The position numbers and the translations under genes are program-made. The notes beneath the pieces were generated by a model that was given only the letters and a program-made list of their open reading frames with translations, made no database searches and had not been told where the DNA came from. A stretch of DNA of 64,000 bases from Novosphingobium kunmingense (GTDB taxonomy: Bacteria > Pseudomonadota > Alphaproteobacteria > Sphingomonadales > Sphingomonadaceae), in the NCBI RefSeq assembly GCF_002813245.1, contig NZ_PHUF01000003.1, positions 496,001-560,000 of the forward strand, written 5' to 3'. This document shows positions 1 to 9,017 of the stretch, in pieces (within the stretch, counting starts at the first letter, position 1; each line of letters begins with the position of its first letter).

Positions 1-1
1 T

Positions 2-445
2 GCCTTCGGCGCGGCGGGCGGCTTTGGCGACATGGTGTCGGTGGAAGAGCCGCGCGCGCTGGTCGACGCCTTGGCAGGGCCCGGCGGCCGCACCCAGGTC
101 AACTGGGCGCTGGGCACCGCCAGCTTGCCCAAGCCCGCGGTCAAGATCCTGCTCAACCTTGCCCACATCGGGATCGAGGCGCTGGTGCGCGGCGGCACGC
201 TGGATGTCGGAGCCGAACAGCGCGGCGGCGCCAGCGAGATCGTGGTCCGCGCCGCCGGTCCCAAGATCGCCTTCGACCAGACCGTGGGCCAAGCGCTCGA
301 CGGAACGCTGCCGGTGGCTGACCTGTCGAGCCGCACCGCGCCGGCCTGGATGCTCCACCAGCTCGCCAAGCGGCAGGGCGGAGGGCTGCAATATGCTCTG
401 TCGCCCGAAGCGCTGGTCATGGGCGCGGTGCTTCCGGACGCCTGA
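2..445 (+). CDS. chpT: Histidine phosphotransferase ChpT, C-terminal part (5' end outside window)
   Basis: The frame is open from base 2 and yields 147 residues beginning AFGAAGGFGD, followed by EEPRALVDAL. This matches the second half of ChpT, the dimeric phosphotransferase that passes phosphate from the hybrid kinase CckA to the cell-cycle regulators CtrA and CpdR in alphaproteobacteria. The dimerisation helices with the phospho-accepting histidine lie upstream of the window; what remains is the degenerate ATPase-like C-terminal domain. It stops at TGA 443-445, seven bases before the next start, so it probably shares a transcript with the amidase. The family call rests on recognised sequence pattern, not on a search. 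Confidence 0.85.
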   Translation, partial: AFGAAGGFGDMVSVEEPRALVDALAGPGGRTQVNWALGTASLPKPAVKILLNLAHIGIEALVRGGTLDVGAEQRGGASEIVVRAAGPKIAFDQTVGQALDGTLPVADLSSRTAPAWMLHQLAKRQGGGLQYALSPEALVMGAVLPDA

Positions 446-452
446 GCCAGCA

Positions 453-1154
453 ATGAGCGACCTGGTCCACTACGAAAGCCCGTCGCCCAACTGGAACGAA
501 CGCCTGCTGCCGGTGTCGATGGTAGTGCTCCACTACACCGGTATGGAAAGCGCCGAGGCCGCGCTCGAGCGGATGTGCGATCCCGATGCCCAGGTTTCGG
601 CGCATTACATGATCGAGGAGGACGGCAGCGTGCACCGCCTGGTGCGCGAGGACCGCCGCGCCTGGCACGCCGGCAAGAGCTTCTGGCGGGGCGAAACCGA
701 CATCAATTCGGCCAGCGTCGGGATCGAGCTGGTGAACCCGGGCCATGAGTTCGGGTATCGCCCGTTCCCCGACGCACAGATGGAGGCGCTGCTGCCGCTG
801 CTCGCCGAAATCGTCCAGCGATACGACGTGCCCCGCGCCAACGTGGTCGGCCATTCCGACGTTGCCCCGGCGCGCAAGGACGATCCGGGCGAACTGTTCG
901 ACTGGGACCTGCTTGCCGCGCACCGCCTGGCGCTGAAGACCCCGCGCGTCACCATGCCCAGCCCGTTCGAGAACGACGGTGCGTTCTTCCTTGCGCTGGA
1001 GCGCTGGGGCTACGACATTTCCGACCAGCAGGCTGCAGCCCGTGCCTTCCAGCGCCGCTTCCGCCCGCACATCCTCGACGGGCAGGTCGACGGGGAGTGT
1101 TCGGCCATGCTGTTCTCTTTGTTGTTGGATCGCGACAGTGGAAAGACTAGATAG
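453..1154 (+). CDS. N-acetylmuramoyl-L-alanine amidase, AmpD/AmiD type
   Basis: This 233-residue amidase_2 zinc enzyme cleaves the MurNAc-L-alanine bond of peptidoglycan or of its recycled muropeptides. Expected zinc ligands are H27 (in VVLHYTG), H134 (in VVGHSD) and D144, with a supporting glutamate E92 in VGIELVN. Residues of about 170-225 form a helical PGRP/peptidoglycan-binding-like tail. There is no signal peptide or lipobox, so a cytoplasmic AmpD-like recycling role fits better than the lipoprotein AmiD; this is inference. The ATG at 453 was chosen because it follows the chpT stop directly, whereas the same frame is open further upstream only inside chpT. Its 3' end abuts rnpB, whose promoter may lie inside this gene. 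Confidence 0.85.
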   Translation: MSDLVHYESPSPNWNERLLPVSMVVLHYTGMESAEAALERMCDPDAQVSAHYMIEEDGSVHRLVREDRRAWHAGKSFWRGETDINSASVGIELVNPGHEFGYRPFPDAQMEALLPLLAEIVQRYDVPRANVVGHSDVAPARKDDPGELFDWDLLAAHRLALKTPRVTMPSPFENDGAFFLALERWGYDISDQQAAARAFQRRFRPHILDGQVDGECSAMLFSLLLDRDSGKTR

Positions 1155-1558
<404 letters not shown>

Positions 1559-1621
1559 ATCTGTGCGTGACGACCAATGGCCGATGGAACCGGGCGGCCG
1601 GGCGTGCTTTCTGGTTGTCCT

Positions 1622-2494
1622 ATGCCGAACGCCGTTATCGCCTCCGACCAGCTCCGCGCCGAAATCAGTCCGCGCGGGGCCGAATTGCAGCGCCTGACGA
1701 CCGCCGACGGCCTCGAACTTCTGTGGGACGGCGATCCGGCGGTATGGAGCGGACGCGCTCCGCTCTTGTTCCCTATCGTCGGCGCGCTTGCGGAAGGCCA
1801 CTTCCGCTATGGCGGGCGCAACTACCCCATGGCCCGGCACGGCTTCGCGCGCGTCAGCACTTTCGCCCTGGTCGACACGCGCGCCGACCTCGCCACCTTT
1901 CGCCTGGTCGATACGCCCGACACCCGCGAGGACTATCCCTTCGAATTCGTTCTCGACGTGACGCACAGCGTCGAAGGGGCGACGCTGACCTGCAAGGCGG
2001 TGGTCACCAACACCGGCGAAAAGACCATGCCGCTGAGCTTCGGCTTCCATCCGGCGCTTCGCTGGCCGCTGCCGTTCGGGGCGCCGCGCGGCGATCACTG
2101 CCTGACCTTCGCCGAGGATGAGCCTGCGCCGATCCGCCGCCTTGATGAGGACGGACTGTTGCGAGCAGAGCGCCTGCCATCGCCGGTCGAGCGAGGGACG
2201 CTCCGCCTCGACGACGGCCTGTTCGACGACGACGCCCTGGTTTTCGACGCGCCAGTCTCGCGCAGCGTGACCTATGGCGCGCCGGGCAAACCCGGTCTGC
2301 GGGTCGATTTCGAGGGGATGCCCTATCTCGTCGTCTGGACGAAGCCAGGCGCGGACTATGTCTGCATCGAGCCGTGGCAGGGGCAGCCCGATCCGGCAGG
2401 TTTTACCGGCGATATCCGCGACAAGCCCGGCGTCGTCCTGGTCCAGCCCGGCGACGAGGCGCGCTTTGCCTTGAACCTGACGCTCGAGCGCTGA
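1622..2494 (+). CDS. Aldose 1-epimerase family protein
   Basis: A 290-residue galactose-mutarotase-fold protein. Features are an N-terminal SPRGAELQRL segment, WDGDPAVWSGRAPLLFPIVG, a central GFHPALRWPL motif containing the conserved histidine, and CIEPWQGQPD near the C-terminus where the catalytic glutamate is expected. Members interconvert sugar anomers or act on hexose-6-phosphates; the substrate cannot be told here. ATG 1622 (MPNAVIA) was chosen because it starts at the family N-terminus; an in-frame start 45 bases upstream would add an unlikely extension. The gene converges on ugd with only six bases between stops. Confidence 0.85.
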   Translation: MPNAVIASDQLRAEISPRGAELQRLTTADGLELLWDGDPAVWSGRAPLLFPIVGALAEGHFRYGGRNYPMARHGFARVSTFALVDTRADLATFRLVDTPDTREDYPFEFVLDVTHSVEGATLTCKAVVTNTGEKTMPLSFGFHPALRWPLPFGAPRGDHCLTFAEDEPAPIRRLDEDGLLRAERLPSPVERGTLRLDDGLFDDDALVFDAPVSRSVTYGAPGKPGLRVDFEGMPYLVVWTKPGADYVCIEPWQGQPDPAGFTGDIRDKPGVVLVQPGDEARFALNLTLER

Positions 2495-2500
2495 CGCGCG

Positions 2501-3808
2501 TCAGGGCCGCCCGACGCTGACGTAGGTGAAGCCGTTGGCGCGCACTTCGGCCGGGTCGTAGACATTGCGCAGGTCGACCAGAACGGGCGCGGCGATGCGC
2601 TTGATCCGATCCAGGTCGAGCGCGCGGAAGGCGTCCCATTCGGTCACGATCACCGTCGCGTCTGCGCCCTCGATCGCGGCATAGGCGCTGGCGCACATCG
2701 TCACATCGGGCATCAGCGGCTTGGCGAGTTCCATGCCCTCGGGATCATAGGCGGTCACTTCGACGCCGGCGTCGGCCAGGGCGAGCGCGATGGCGATCGC
2801 GGGGGCATCGCGCATGTCGTCGGTGTTGGGCTTGAAGGTCAGGCCAAGCAGCGCGACCTTTTTGCCGCGCGCTGCGTCCATGCCGCCCAGCGCCTCGATC
2901 ACCTTGCGCCCCATGGCGCGCTTGCGGGCGTCGTTGACCTTGACCACCGCCTCCACGATGCGGGTCGGCGCCTCGTAGTCCTCGGCGGTCTTGAGCAGGG
3001 CGAGCGTGTCCTTGGGAAAGCACGATCCGCCATAGCCGGGACCGGCATGGAGGAACTTTGCTCCGATCCGCCCGTCCATGCCGATCCCGCGCGACACGTC
3101 CTGCACGTCTGCGCCGACCTTTTCGCACAGGTCCGCCATTTCGTTGATGAAGGTGATCTTGACCGCGAGGAACGCGTTGGCCGCATACTTGATCAGCTCG
3201 CTCGAGCGGCGGCTGGTGAAAAGCATCGGCGACTTGTTGAGGAACAGCGGGCGATAGACCTCGGTCATGACCCCGCGGGCCCAGTCGTCCTCGGTACCCA
3301 CTACGATGCGGTCGGGATGTTTGAAATCGCCGATCGCCGCGCCTTCGCGCAGGAATTCGGGGTTGGAGGCGACGGCGAACTTCACGCCGGGGTTCGCTTC
3401 GCCCAGGATCCGCTCGACCTCGTCGCCGGTGCCGACCGGCACGGTTGACTTGGTCACGATCACCGCCGGCTGCTTCAGGTTGGCGCCGATTTCCTCGGCC
3501 ACGGCATAGACGAAGGACAGGTCGGCGTGGCCGTCGCCGCGCCGGCTGGGGGTGCCCACCGCGATGAAGATGGCGCTCGCATCCGCGATTCCCTCGGCGA
3601 GGTCGGTGGTAAAGGTCAGCCGGCCGGCGCGCACGTTGCTGCCGACCAGTTCGGCAAGGCCCGGCTCGTAGATCGGCATGACGCCATTCTTCAGGCTGTC
3701 GATCTTGGCCGGGTCCTTGTCGATGCAGACGACGTCGTGCCCGAAATCGGCAAAACAGGCGCCCGAAACAAGGCCGACATAGCCTGAACCGACCATTGCG
3801 ATCTTCAT
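2501..3808 (-). CDS. ugd: UDP-glucose 6-dehydrogenase
   Basis: Oxidises UDP-glucose to UDP-glucuronate with two NAD+, supplying the acidic sugar for exopolysaccharides. The 435-residue protein has the Rossmann motif VGSGYVGLVSG (residues 6-16) with D30 binding NAD. K207 (in ELIKYAANAF) and the catalytic Cys C263 (in GYGGSCFPKD) are present. The C-terminal UDP-binding domain carries LGLTFKPNTDDMRD. ATG 3808 is preceded by AGGAG; a TTG codon just before it is not needed. The start overlaps by one base the stop of the upstream phosphatase gene (TGATG), so the two are translationally coupled. Length matches the TuaD/RkpK class. Confidence 0.93.
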   Translation of the reverse strand: MKIAMVGSGYVGLVSGACFADFGHDVVCIDKDPAKIDSLKNGVMPIYEPGLAELVGSNVRAGRLTFTTDLAEGIADASAIFIAVGTPSRRGDGHADLSFVYAVAEEIGANLKQPAVIVTKSTVPVGTGDEVERILGEANPGVKFAVASNPEFLREGAAIGDFKHPDRIVVGTEDDWARGVMTEVYRPLFLNKSPMLFTSRRSSELIKYAANAFLAVKITFINEMADLCEKVGADVQDVSRGIGMDGRIGAKFLHAGPGYGGSCFPKDTLALLKTAEDYEAPTRIVEAVVKVNDARKRAMGRKVIEALGGMDAARGKKVALLGLTFKPNTDDMRDAPAIAIALALADAGVEVTAYDPEGMELAKPLMPDVTMCASAYAAIEGADATVIVTEWDAFRALDLDRIKRIAAPVLVDLRNVYDPAEVRANGFTYVSVGRP

Positions 3809-4602
3809 CAAATGCTCCTTTGCGCGATGGTGATCGCGCCGTCGTTGTCCTGGGCCTCGATCAGCCAGCGTTCGCTGCCGTCGAGGCCCAGCGCGGTCAA
3901 GCAGCCGTGGGCATAGGCTCCGGTATCGATCCCGATCCGCCCTGTCCTTATCTCGGGCTTAGCGAAGATCGTGTGACCATGCACTACCACCGCGCCGAAG
4001 CCGTCGTCCTGGGCCAGGAACGGCCCGCGGATCCAGCGAAGGTCCGATGCCCTCTGCTCGTCCAGCGCCGTGCCGGGGCGAACGCCGGCGTGAACGAACA
4101 GATAGTCGCCGAGGGCAATGCGGGATTCGCCGCCGGCGAGAAAATCGAAGTCGGCCTGAGGAACATGGGCGCGCAGCAAGGCTCCGACCTCGGCAAGGTC
4201 GGCGGCGTGATAGGCGGCTGGATCGACGCCATAGGACAGCAGCGTTTCGCGCCCGCCATAGCGCAGGAACTCGCGCAGGATCGCTTCGTCCTCCAGCGCG
4301 TCGAGCAGCATCTCTTCGTGGTTGCCCATCAGCAGGCGCACTGGACGGCGCTGCTGCAAGGCGCGGGCGCGGGCAACCACGCCGGCGCTGTCGGGGCCGC
4401 GGTCGATCAGATCGCCAAGCAGGACGATAGTGGTCTCGGCACCGGCGCGCATCTCGTCGTCCGCTTCGATCGCATCGACCAGCGCGTCGAACAGTCGGGC
4501 GCAGCCATGCACGTCGCCGATCGCATAGACGCGCTGGCCCGCCGGAAGGGCGGGCACGGGCCGGGCCGGTCGGCGGGCAAAGAGGCTACGAAACGTGGGC
4601 AT
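3808..4602 (-). CDS. PPP-type serine/threonine phosphatase (metallophosphoesterase)
   Basis: A 264-residue calcineurin-like phosphoesterase. The PPP signature is complete: GDVHG at 29-33, GDLIDRG at 63-69, GNHE at 93-96, followed by FVHAGVRPG and a late VVVHGHT block. Such small bacterial PPP enzymes dephosphorylate proteins or di-nucleotide signals; the substrate here is unknown. It sits directly upstream of ugd with a TGATG overlap, an arrangement that suggests a role in sugar-nucleotide or exopolysaccharide control, though that is inference. No signal peptide, so it should be cytoplasmic. Confidence 0.85.
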   Translation of the reverse strand: MPTFRSLFARRPARPVPALPAGQRVYAIGDVHGCARLFDALVDAIEADDEMRAGAETTIVLLGDLIDRGPDSAGVVARARALQQRRPVRLLMGNHEEMLLDALEDEAILREFLRYGGRETLLSYGVDPAAYHAADLAEVGALLRAHVPQADFDFLAGGESRIALGDYLFVHAGVRPGTALDEQRASDLRWIRGPFLAQDDGFGAVVVHGHTIFAKPEIRTGRIGIDTGAYAHGCLTALGLDGSERWLIEAQDNDGAITIAQRSI

Positions 4603-4711
4603 GGGCGGGTCAGCGGGGCGGCCGGGCTATAGCCGGGGCAACCTGTCACCACAATGACCGGCGGAGCGGGGCGCCGGCGCGACAAGATGCTGCCGGCGCT
4701 GTCACAGCAGC

Positions 4712-4727
4712 GTTGCGAAATTGCAAC
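4712..4727. promoter_or_regulatory. Inverted repeat upstream of the TorF-like porin
   Basis: GTTGC-GAAATT-GCAAC is a perfect 5-bp inverted repeat with a six-base AT-rich centre. It lies in the 295-base gap 4603-4897 that separates the phosphatase start from the porin start, about 170 bases before the porin ATG. It could be a regulator site; the rest of the gap holds no recognisable gene. Confidence 0.3.
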
Positions 4728-4897
4728 AGGCTGGATGTTTGCGCAACGATGTGTCGCTTTGGCTCTTGTGCGGTGCAGCAATTGCCCGCATGACACGCTC
4801 GTCTGGCGTGACGGAACCCGCAACGAGGTTCTCGCGCCGGTCGCAGGGGGGGCGCAGCGGTCTTTGGATCATGTGCAACTTAACGAGGGAAATTATC

Positions 4898-5698
4898 ATG
4901 CAGACGTCGATTCGCGGTCTTCTGGCCGCCACTGTCCTTGCGGGCAGCGCCTTCATGGCTTCGCCGGCCTTCGCCCAGGACGAAACCGATCCGCCGTCGG
5001 ACTTCACCATCACCGGAAACGCCGCGATCGTGACGGACTACCGCTTCCGCGGCCTGTCGCTGTCGGCCGGCGATCCGGCAATCCAGGGCGGGATCAACGT
5101 CAACCACTCGAGCGGCTTCTACGTCGGCACCTGGGCATCGAGCCTGCAGCAGGACGGCGCGGACGTTTACGGTTCGATGGAAGTGGACCTCTTTGCCGGC
5201 TGGACGGGTGAAGTAACCCCGGGTCTCACCGCTGACCTCGGCCTCGTCTACTATGCCTATCCGGCCGGTGACGGCGTCCTCGTTCCCTCGGGCGCGAGCG
5301 GCGACTACTTCGAACCCTATGCCTCGCTCAGCACCGCGTTCGGCCCGGCGACCGCCAAGGTCGGCGTCGCCTATGCCTGGAAGCAGGAAGCGCTCGACTT
5401 CAACGCCGACGGCGTGGGCGACGACAACCTCTACGTCTACACCGATCTGGGCATCGGTGTTCCCAACACGCCGATCAGCCTGTCGGCTCACCTTGGCTAT
5501 GCGGACGGCGCGCAGTCGCCCAAGTTCCTGACCGGTCAGAGCGCCAGCTACGATGGCGGCTTCGACTACTCGGTCGGCGCGACCGCCAACATTACCAAGA
5601 ACCTCTCCGTCGGCGTGACCTACCTCGGCGTCGAGGGCAATTCGATCGATGGTTTCTCGGACGACGCAGTCGTCGGGACGCTGAAGGTTTCGTTCTAA
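4898..5698 (+). CDS. TorF-family putative outer membrane porin
   Basis: A 266-residue exported protein. Residues 1-26 are a classic signal peptide ending ASPAFA|QDE. The mature part is a run of amphipathic beta strands, with the TorF hallmark YRFRGLSLSAGDPAIQGG near the N-terminus, and it ends with LKVSF, a C-terminal Phe typical of outer membrane barrels. The family (TIGR02001) is described as a putative outer membrane protein; transport substrate is unknown. ATG 4898 follows GAGGGA at 4885-4890 and is the only start giving a signal peptide. The gene is monocistronic, with its own promoter gap and a strong terminator. Confidence 0.85.
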   Translation: MQTSIRGLLAATVLAGSAFMASPAFAQDETDPPSDFTITGNAAIVTDYRFRGLSLSAGDPAIQGGINVNHSSGFYVGTWASSLQQDGADVYGSMEVDLFAGWTGEVTPGLTADLGLVYYAYPAGDGVLVPSGASGDYFEPYASLSTAFGPATAKVGVAYAWKQEALDFNADGVGDDNLYVYTDLGIGVPNTPISLSAHLGYADGAQSPKFLTGQSASYDGGFDYSVGATANITKNLSVGVTYLGVEGNSIDGFSDDAVVGTLKVSF

Positions 5699-5717
5699 AC
5701 GAGACGTTCGCAGGAAC

Positions 5718-5754
5718 AGGCCCGCTCCGCGCATTTCGCGGGGCGGGCCTTTTC
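5718..5754 (+). terminator. Rho-independent terminator of the TorF-like porin gene
   Basis: AGGCCCGCTCCGCG (5718-5731) pairs with CGCGGGGCGGGCCT (5737-5750), 14 bp with one G-T pair, followed by TTTT. It lies 20 bases after the porin stop. Confidence 0.85.
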
Positions 5755-5785
5755 TGTATGCGGCAGGCGTGATAGCGCGGCGGCC

Positions 5786-6220
5786 ATGACCCGCTATCTC
5801 CACACCATGATCCGCGTCAACGATCCGGACGCGACGATCGCCTTCTTCGACCTGATCGGGGTCAGCGAAGTCCGCCGCTTTTCCAGCGAACAGGGCCGCT
5901 TCACGCTGATCTTCCTCGCCGCACCGGGTGACGAGGGCGTGGCCGAGGTCGAACTGACGTACAACTGGCCGGCCGACGACGGTGCGGGCGAGAGCTATAC
6001 CGGCGGGCGCAATTTCGGGCACCTCGCCTACCGGGTCGACGATATCTACGACACCTGCGCGCGGCTGCAGGCCGCCGGCCACATCATCCACCGCCCCCCA
6101 CGCGACGGTCACATGGCCTTCGTCAAATCGCCCGATGGCATTTCGGTGGAACTGCTGCAGGACGGGCATCTGCCCCCGCAGGAGCCGTGGGCCTCGATGC
6201 CCAACACCGGCACCTGGTAA
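5786..6220 (+). CDS. gloA: Lactoylglutathione lyase (glyoxalase I) family, VOC superfamily
   Basis: A 144-residue two-module VOC protein resembling glyoxalase I, which converts the methylglyoxal-glutathione hemithioacetal to S-lactoylglutathione. The four metal ligands are at the expected spacing: H6 (YLHTMIR), E56 (EVELTYNW), H79 (FGHLAYRV) and E122 (ISVELLQ), nearly the same numbers as in E. coli GloA. It is somewhat longer at the C-terminus (PPQEPWASMPNTGTW). It stands alone between the porin terminator and the convergent nhaA gene. Confidence 0.88.
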   Translation: MTRYLHTMIRVNDPDATIAFFDLIGVSEVRRFSSEQGRFTLIFLAAPGDEGVAEVELTYNWPADDGAGESYTGGRNFGHLAYRVDDIYDTCARLQAAGHIIHRPPRDGHMAFVKSPDGISVELLQDGHLPPQEPWASMPNTGTW

Positions 6221-6226
6221 GCCCGG

Positions 6227-7426
6227 TCAGGCGGCCAGCCGCCGGCCCCCCGCCAGCCACAGCACGGCAAAGCCCGCCAGCGCGGCCGCGGTCGATCCCG
6301 CGATGACCCCCAGCTTCGCCTCCTCGACCAGCATGGGGCTGGCAGGGAAGGCCAGCTGGGCAATGAACAGGCTCATCGTGAAGCCGATCCCGCACAGCAG
6401 CGACACGCCCCACAGCTGGGCCAGGCTGGCCCCGGCGGGACGCGCGGCAAAGCCCAGCCGTTCGGCCGCGACGACCGCGCCGAGGATGCCCAGCTGCTTG
6501 CCCAGGAACAGCCCCAGTGCAACGCCCAGCGGCAAGGTATCGAGAAAGCCCGGCCCCTCGCCTGACGGCAGGTGCACGCCGGCGTTGGCGAAGCCGAACA
6601 ACGGCACGACCAGGTAGGCGCTGAGCGGCGCCAGCGCGTGTTCCATGCGCAACAGCATGCTGTCCCGGGCGCCCCTGACCCGCAGCGGCACGCACAGCGC
6701 CGCCGCCACCCCGGCAACTGTCGCGTGAACGCCTGAATGGAGAACGGCGAACCACAAGGCCAGCGCGCCGGCAATGAACGGCCAGGTGCTGGTCACGCGC
6801 ATACGGTTGAAGGCGATCAGGGCCGCCAGCGCCGCCCCGCCAATGCCGAGCCAGAACAGGTCGATCGCCGCTGTATAGGCAAGCGCGATGATCGCCACCG
6901 CGCCAAGATCGTCGACGATCGCCACGGTCAGCAGGAACAGCCGCAACGATGGCGGCACGCGGCTGCCGAGCAGGCTCAGCACGCCGACGGCAAAGGCGAT
7001 GTCGGTGGCTGCCGGAATGGCCCAGCCGGCGCTTACGTCTGGATCGCCGCGCGTGACGAACAGGAACACGGCGGCGGGCAGGACCATGCCGGCCAATGCC
7101 GCAAGCACCGGCAGGCGCCGCTGCGCTGGGCTGGCAAGCTCGCCGTCGAGCACCTCGCGCTTGATCTCCAGCCCGACGAGGAAAAAGAACAGCGCCATTA
7201 CCGCGTCGTTGATCCACAGGTGCCAGGTATCCAGCTTGGCGATCGGGGTCCAGCCGAGCGGGCCGTGGAACAGATCGTGGTAGCCTTCCGCCCAAGGCGA
7301 ATTTGCTGCGATCATTGCCGCCAGGGCGACGGCGATCAGCAGCACGCCGGCTCCGGACTCGCCCCTGAAGAGGCGCAGGACCGTGGCGGCGGCGTGCGAT
7401 ACGGGATGGCGGCGCGGGGTGCCCAT
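6227..7426 (-). CDS. nhaA: Na+/H+ antiporter NhaA
   Basis: An inner membrane antiporter exporting sodium against proton uptake for pH and salt homeostasis. The 399-residue protein has about 11-12 hydrophobic segments. The interrupted helix IV motif ATDIAFAVG is present (T141, D142), as are the paired aspartates D172-D173 in AIVDDLGAV that bind the cation. The WINDAVMALFFFLVGLEIKRE motif is at about 71-91. ATG 7426 was chosen because it begins just before the first helix; the open frame upstream extends into the divergent glycosyltransferase gene and reads as non-coding. Its stop is six bases from the convergent glyoxalase gene. Confidence 0.93.
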   Translation of the reverse strand: MGTPRRHPVSHAAATVLRLFRGESGAGVLLIAVALAAMIAANSPWAEGYHDLFHGPLGWTPIAKLDTWHLWINDAVMALFFFLVGLEIKREVLDGELASPAQRRLPVLAALAGMVLPAAVFLFVTRGDPDVSAGWAIPAATDIAFAVGVLSLLGSRVPPSLRLFLLTVAIVDDLGAVAIIALAYTAAIDLFWLGIGGAALAALIAFNRMRVTSTWPFIAGALALWFAVLHSGVHATVAGVAAALCVPLRVRGARDSMLLRMEHALAPLSAYLVVPLFGFANAGVHLPSGEGPGFLDTLPLGVALGLFLGKQLGILGAVVAAERLGFAARPAGASLAQLWGVSLLCGIGFTMSLFIAQLAFPASPMLVEEAKLGVIAGSTAAALAGFAVLWLAGGRRLAA

Positions 7427-7580
7427 GATGGCCAAATTGCCGATGCGCGCAGGCGGCACAAGCCAAATCGAAAAGGGCGTGCCCGCGGCGGCGAGGCCGT
7501 CGCAGCCATAAGGCTTTGCAATGCGTTGCCATGCTGCCCGTCCATCACTAGGGTGCTGATTCGACGGGATAAACGGGGGC

Positions 7581-9017
7581 ATGGGCGAAAACATGGTGTC
7601 GGCTGAAACCGCTTGGGCAGCGGCGGTGCAGGTTCTTGTCCCGATCGAGCGGGAGCTTCTGGTTTTTGCTGCATTCTGGTTCGTTGTCGGCCTCGTGGAC
7701 GAGTTCGCGGTCGACCTCACCTGGCTGTGGCTGCGCCTGACCGGCCGCGCACGCACCCCCGCCCTGCCGCGCGGATATGGCGCCGCGCCGCTGGCAGGGC
7801 CGATCGCCGTCTTCGTACCGGCCTTTGAGGAAGCCGGCGTCATCGCCACGACCGTGCGGCACATGGCCGGCGCCTGGCCGCAAGACCAGGTGCGCTTCTA
7901 TATCGGGTGCTATGGCAACGATCCGGCCACGCTGGAGGCGGCAATGGCCGGCGCGACCGGCGATCCGCGCGTCCGACTGGTCATTAACGGCGCCGCCGGC
8001 CCGACGACCAAGGCCGATTGCCTCAACCGGCTCTACGCCGCGCTGTCCTGCGACGAGCGGCGGAGCCTCACACCGTTCCGGGGGGTCGTGCTGCAGGACG
8101 CCGAGGACATGGTCCATCCGGCCGCTTTGCAGGTGATCGACACGGCGCTCGGCGCGTACGACTTCGTGCAATTGCCGGTGCGTCCGGCGCTGCAACCGGA
8201 CTCGCGCTGGGTCGCGGGGCACTATGCCGACGAGTTCACCGAGGCCCATGCGAAGGCGCTGGTCGTGCGCTCGGTGGTGGGGGCGGCGATACCTGCGGCG
8301 GGCGTCGGCTGCGGCTTCGCGCGCGAGGCGCTCGGCCGCCTGGTCCGCGAACGCGGCGGCGACGGACCTTTTGCCACCGAATGCCTGACCGAGGACTACG
8401 AACTGGGCATGATGCTGTCACGCGAAGGCCGCGGCAGCACCTTCCTCAGGCTGCGCGACGCCGAGGGCGATCTGGTCGCCACGTCGAGTTACTTCCCGGC
8501 GGAACTGTCGACCGCGGTACGCCAGAAGACCCGCTGGGTTCACGGCATCGCCTTCCAGGGCTGGGACCGCATGGGCTGGAGCGCGCGGCCGCTCGAACTG
8601 TGGATGGCGCTGCGCGATCGGCGCGGGCCGCTGACCGCGATCGTGCTGTTTGCCGCCTATGCCCTTCTCGCGATCGAGGCCTTGCTGCTCTTGGCCGCAC
8701 GACAGGGTTTTGTCCGGCCCGAACCGCATTCCACGGCGCTGCAGGCCATGCTGGCTTTGTCCATGGCCGGGTTCGTCTGGCGGCTGGCTTCGCGCGCGGT
8801 GTTCACGGCGCGCGAATACGGCCTCGCGGAAGGCGCGCTCGCCATGCTGCGAATGCCGGTTGCCAATATCATCGCGATCATGGCGGGCCGGCGCGCGCTG
8901 GTCGCCTACGTGCGTTCGCTCAGCGGCGGGGCGGTCACCTGGGACAAGACGGCGCACCACGGCCATCCCGCGCTCGTCGCCCCGATGCGGCCGGCCGGCG
9001 AAGGCGCACGGTCGTGA
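7581..9017 (+). CDS. NfrB-like inner membrane family 2 glycosyltransferase
   Basis: A 478-residue membrane glycosyltransferase of the processive GT2 type. One membrane segment lies at about 24-50. The catalytic domain has VFVPAFEEAGV (77-87), the DxD-like DAED at 173-176, TEDYELG at 270-276 and QKTRW at 315-319, the QxxRW motif of polymerising synthases. Two to three membrane helices follow at about 350-420. This arrangement matches NfrB, the inner membrane partner of the phage N4 receptor NfrA, known to build a secreted polysaccharide. E. coli NfrB has a C-terminal MshEN-type c-di-GMP domain; this protein ends soon after the last helices and lacks it. The next gene overlaps it by four bases. 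Confidence 0.75.
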   Translation: MGENMVSAETAWAAAVQVLVPIERELLVFAAFWFVVGLVDEFAVDLTWLWLRLTGRARTPALPRGYGAAPLAGPIAVFVPAFEEAGVIATTVRHMAGAWPQDQVRFYIGCYGNDPATLEAAMAGATGDPRVRLVINGAAGPTTKADCLNRLYAALSCDERRSLTPFRGVVLQDAEDMVHPAALQVIDTALGAYDFVQLPVRPALQPDSRWVAGHYADEFTEAHAKALVVRSVVGAAIPAAGVGCGFAREALGRLVRERGGDGPFATECLTEDYELGMMLSREGRGSTFLRLRDAEGDLVATSSYFPAELSTAVRQKTRWVHGIAFQGWDRMGWSARPLELWMALRDRRGPLTAIVLFAAYALLAIEALLLLAARQGFVRPEPHSTALQAMLALSMAGFVWRLASRAVFTAREYGLAEGALAMLRMPVANIIAIMAGRRALVAYVRSLSGGAVTWDKTAHHGHPALVAPMRPAGEGARS

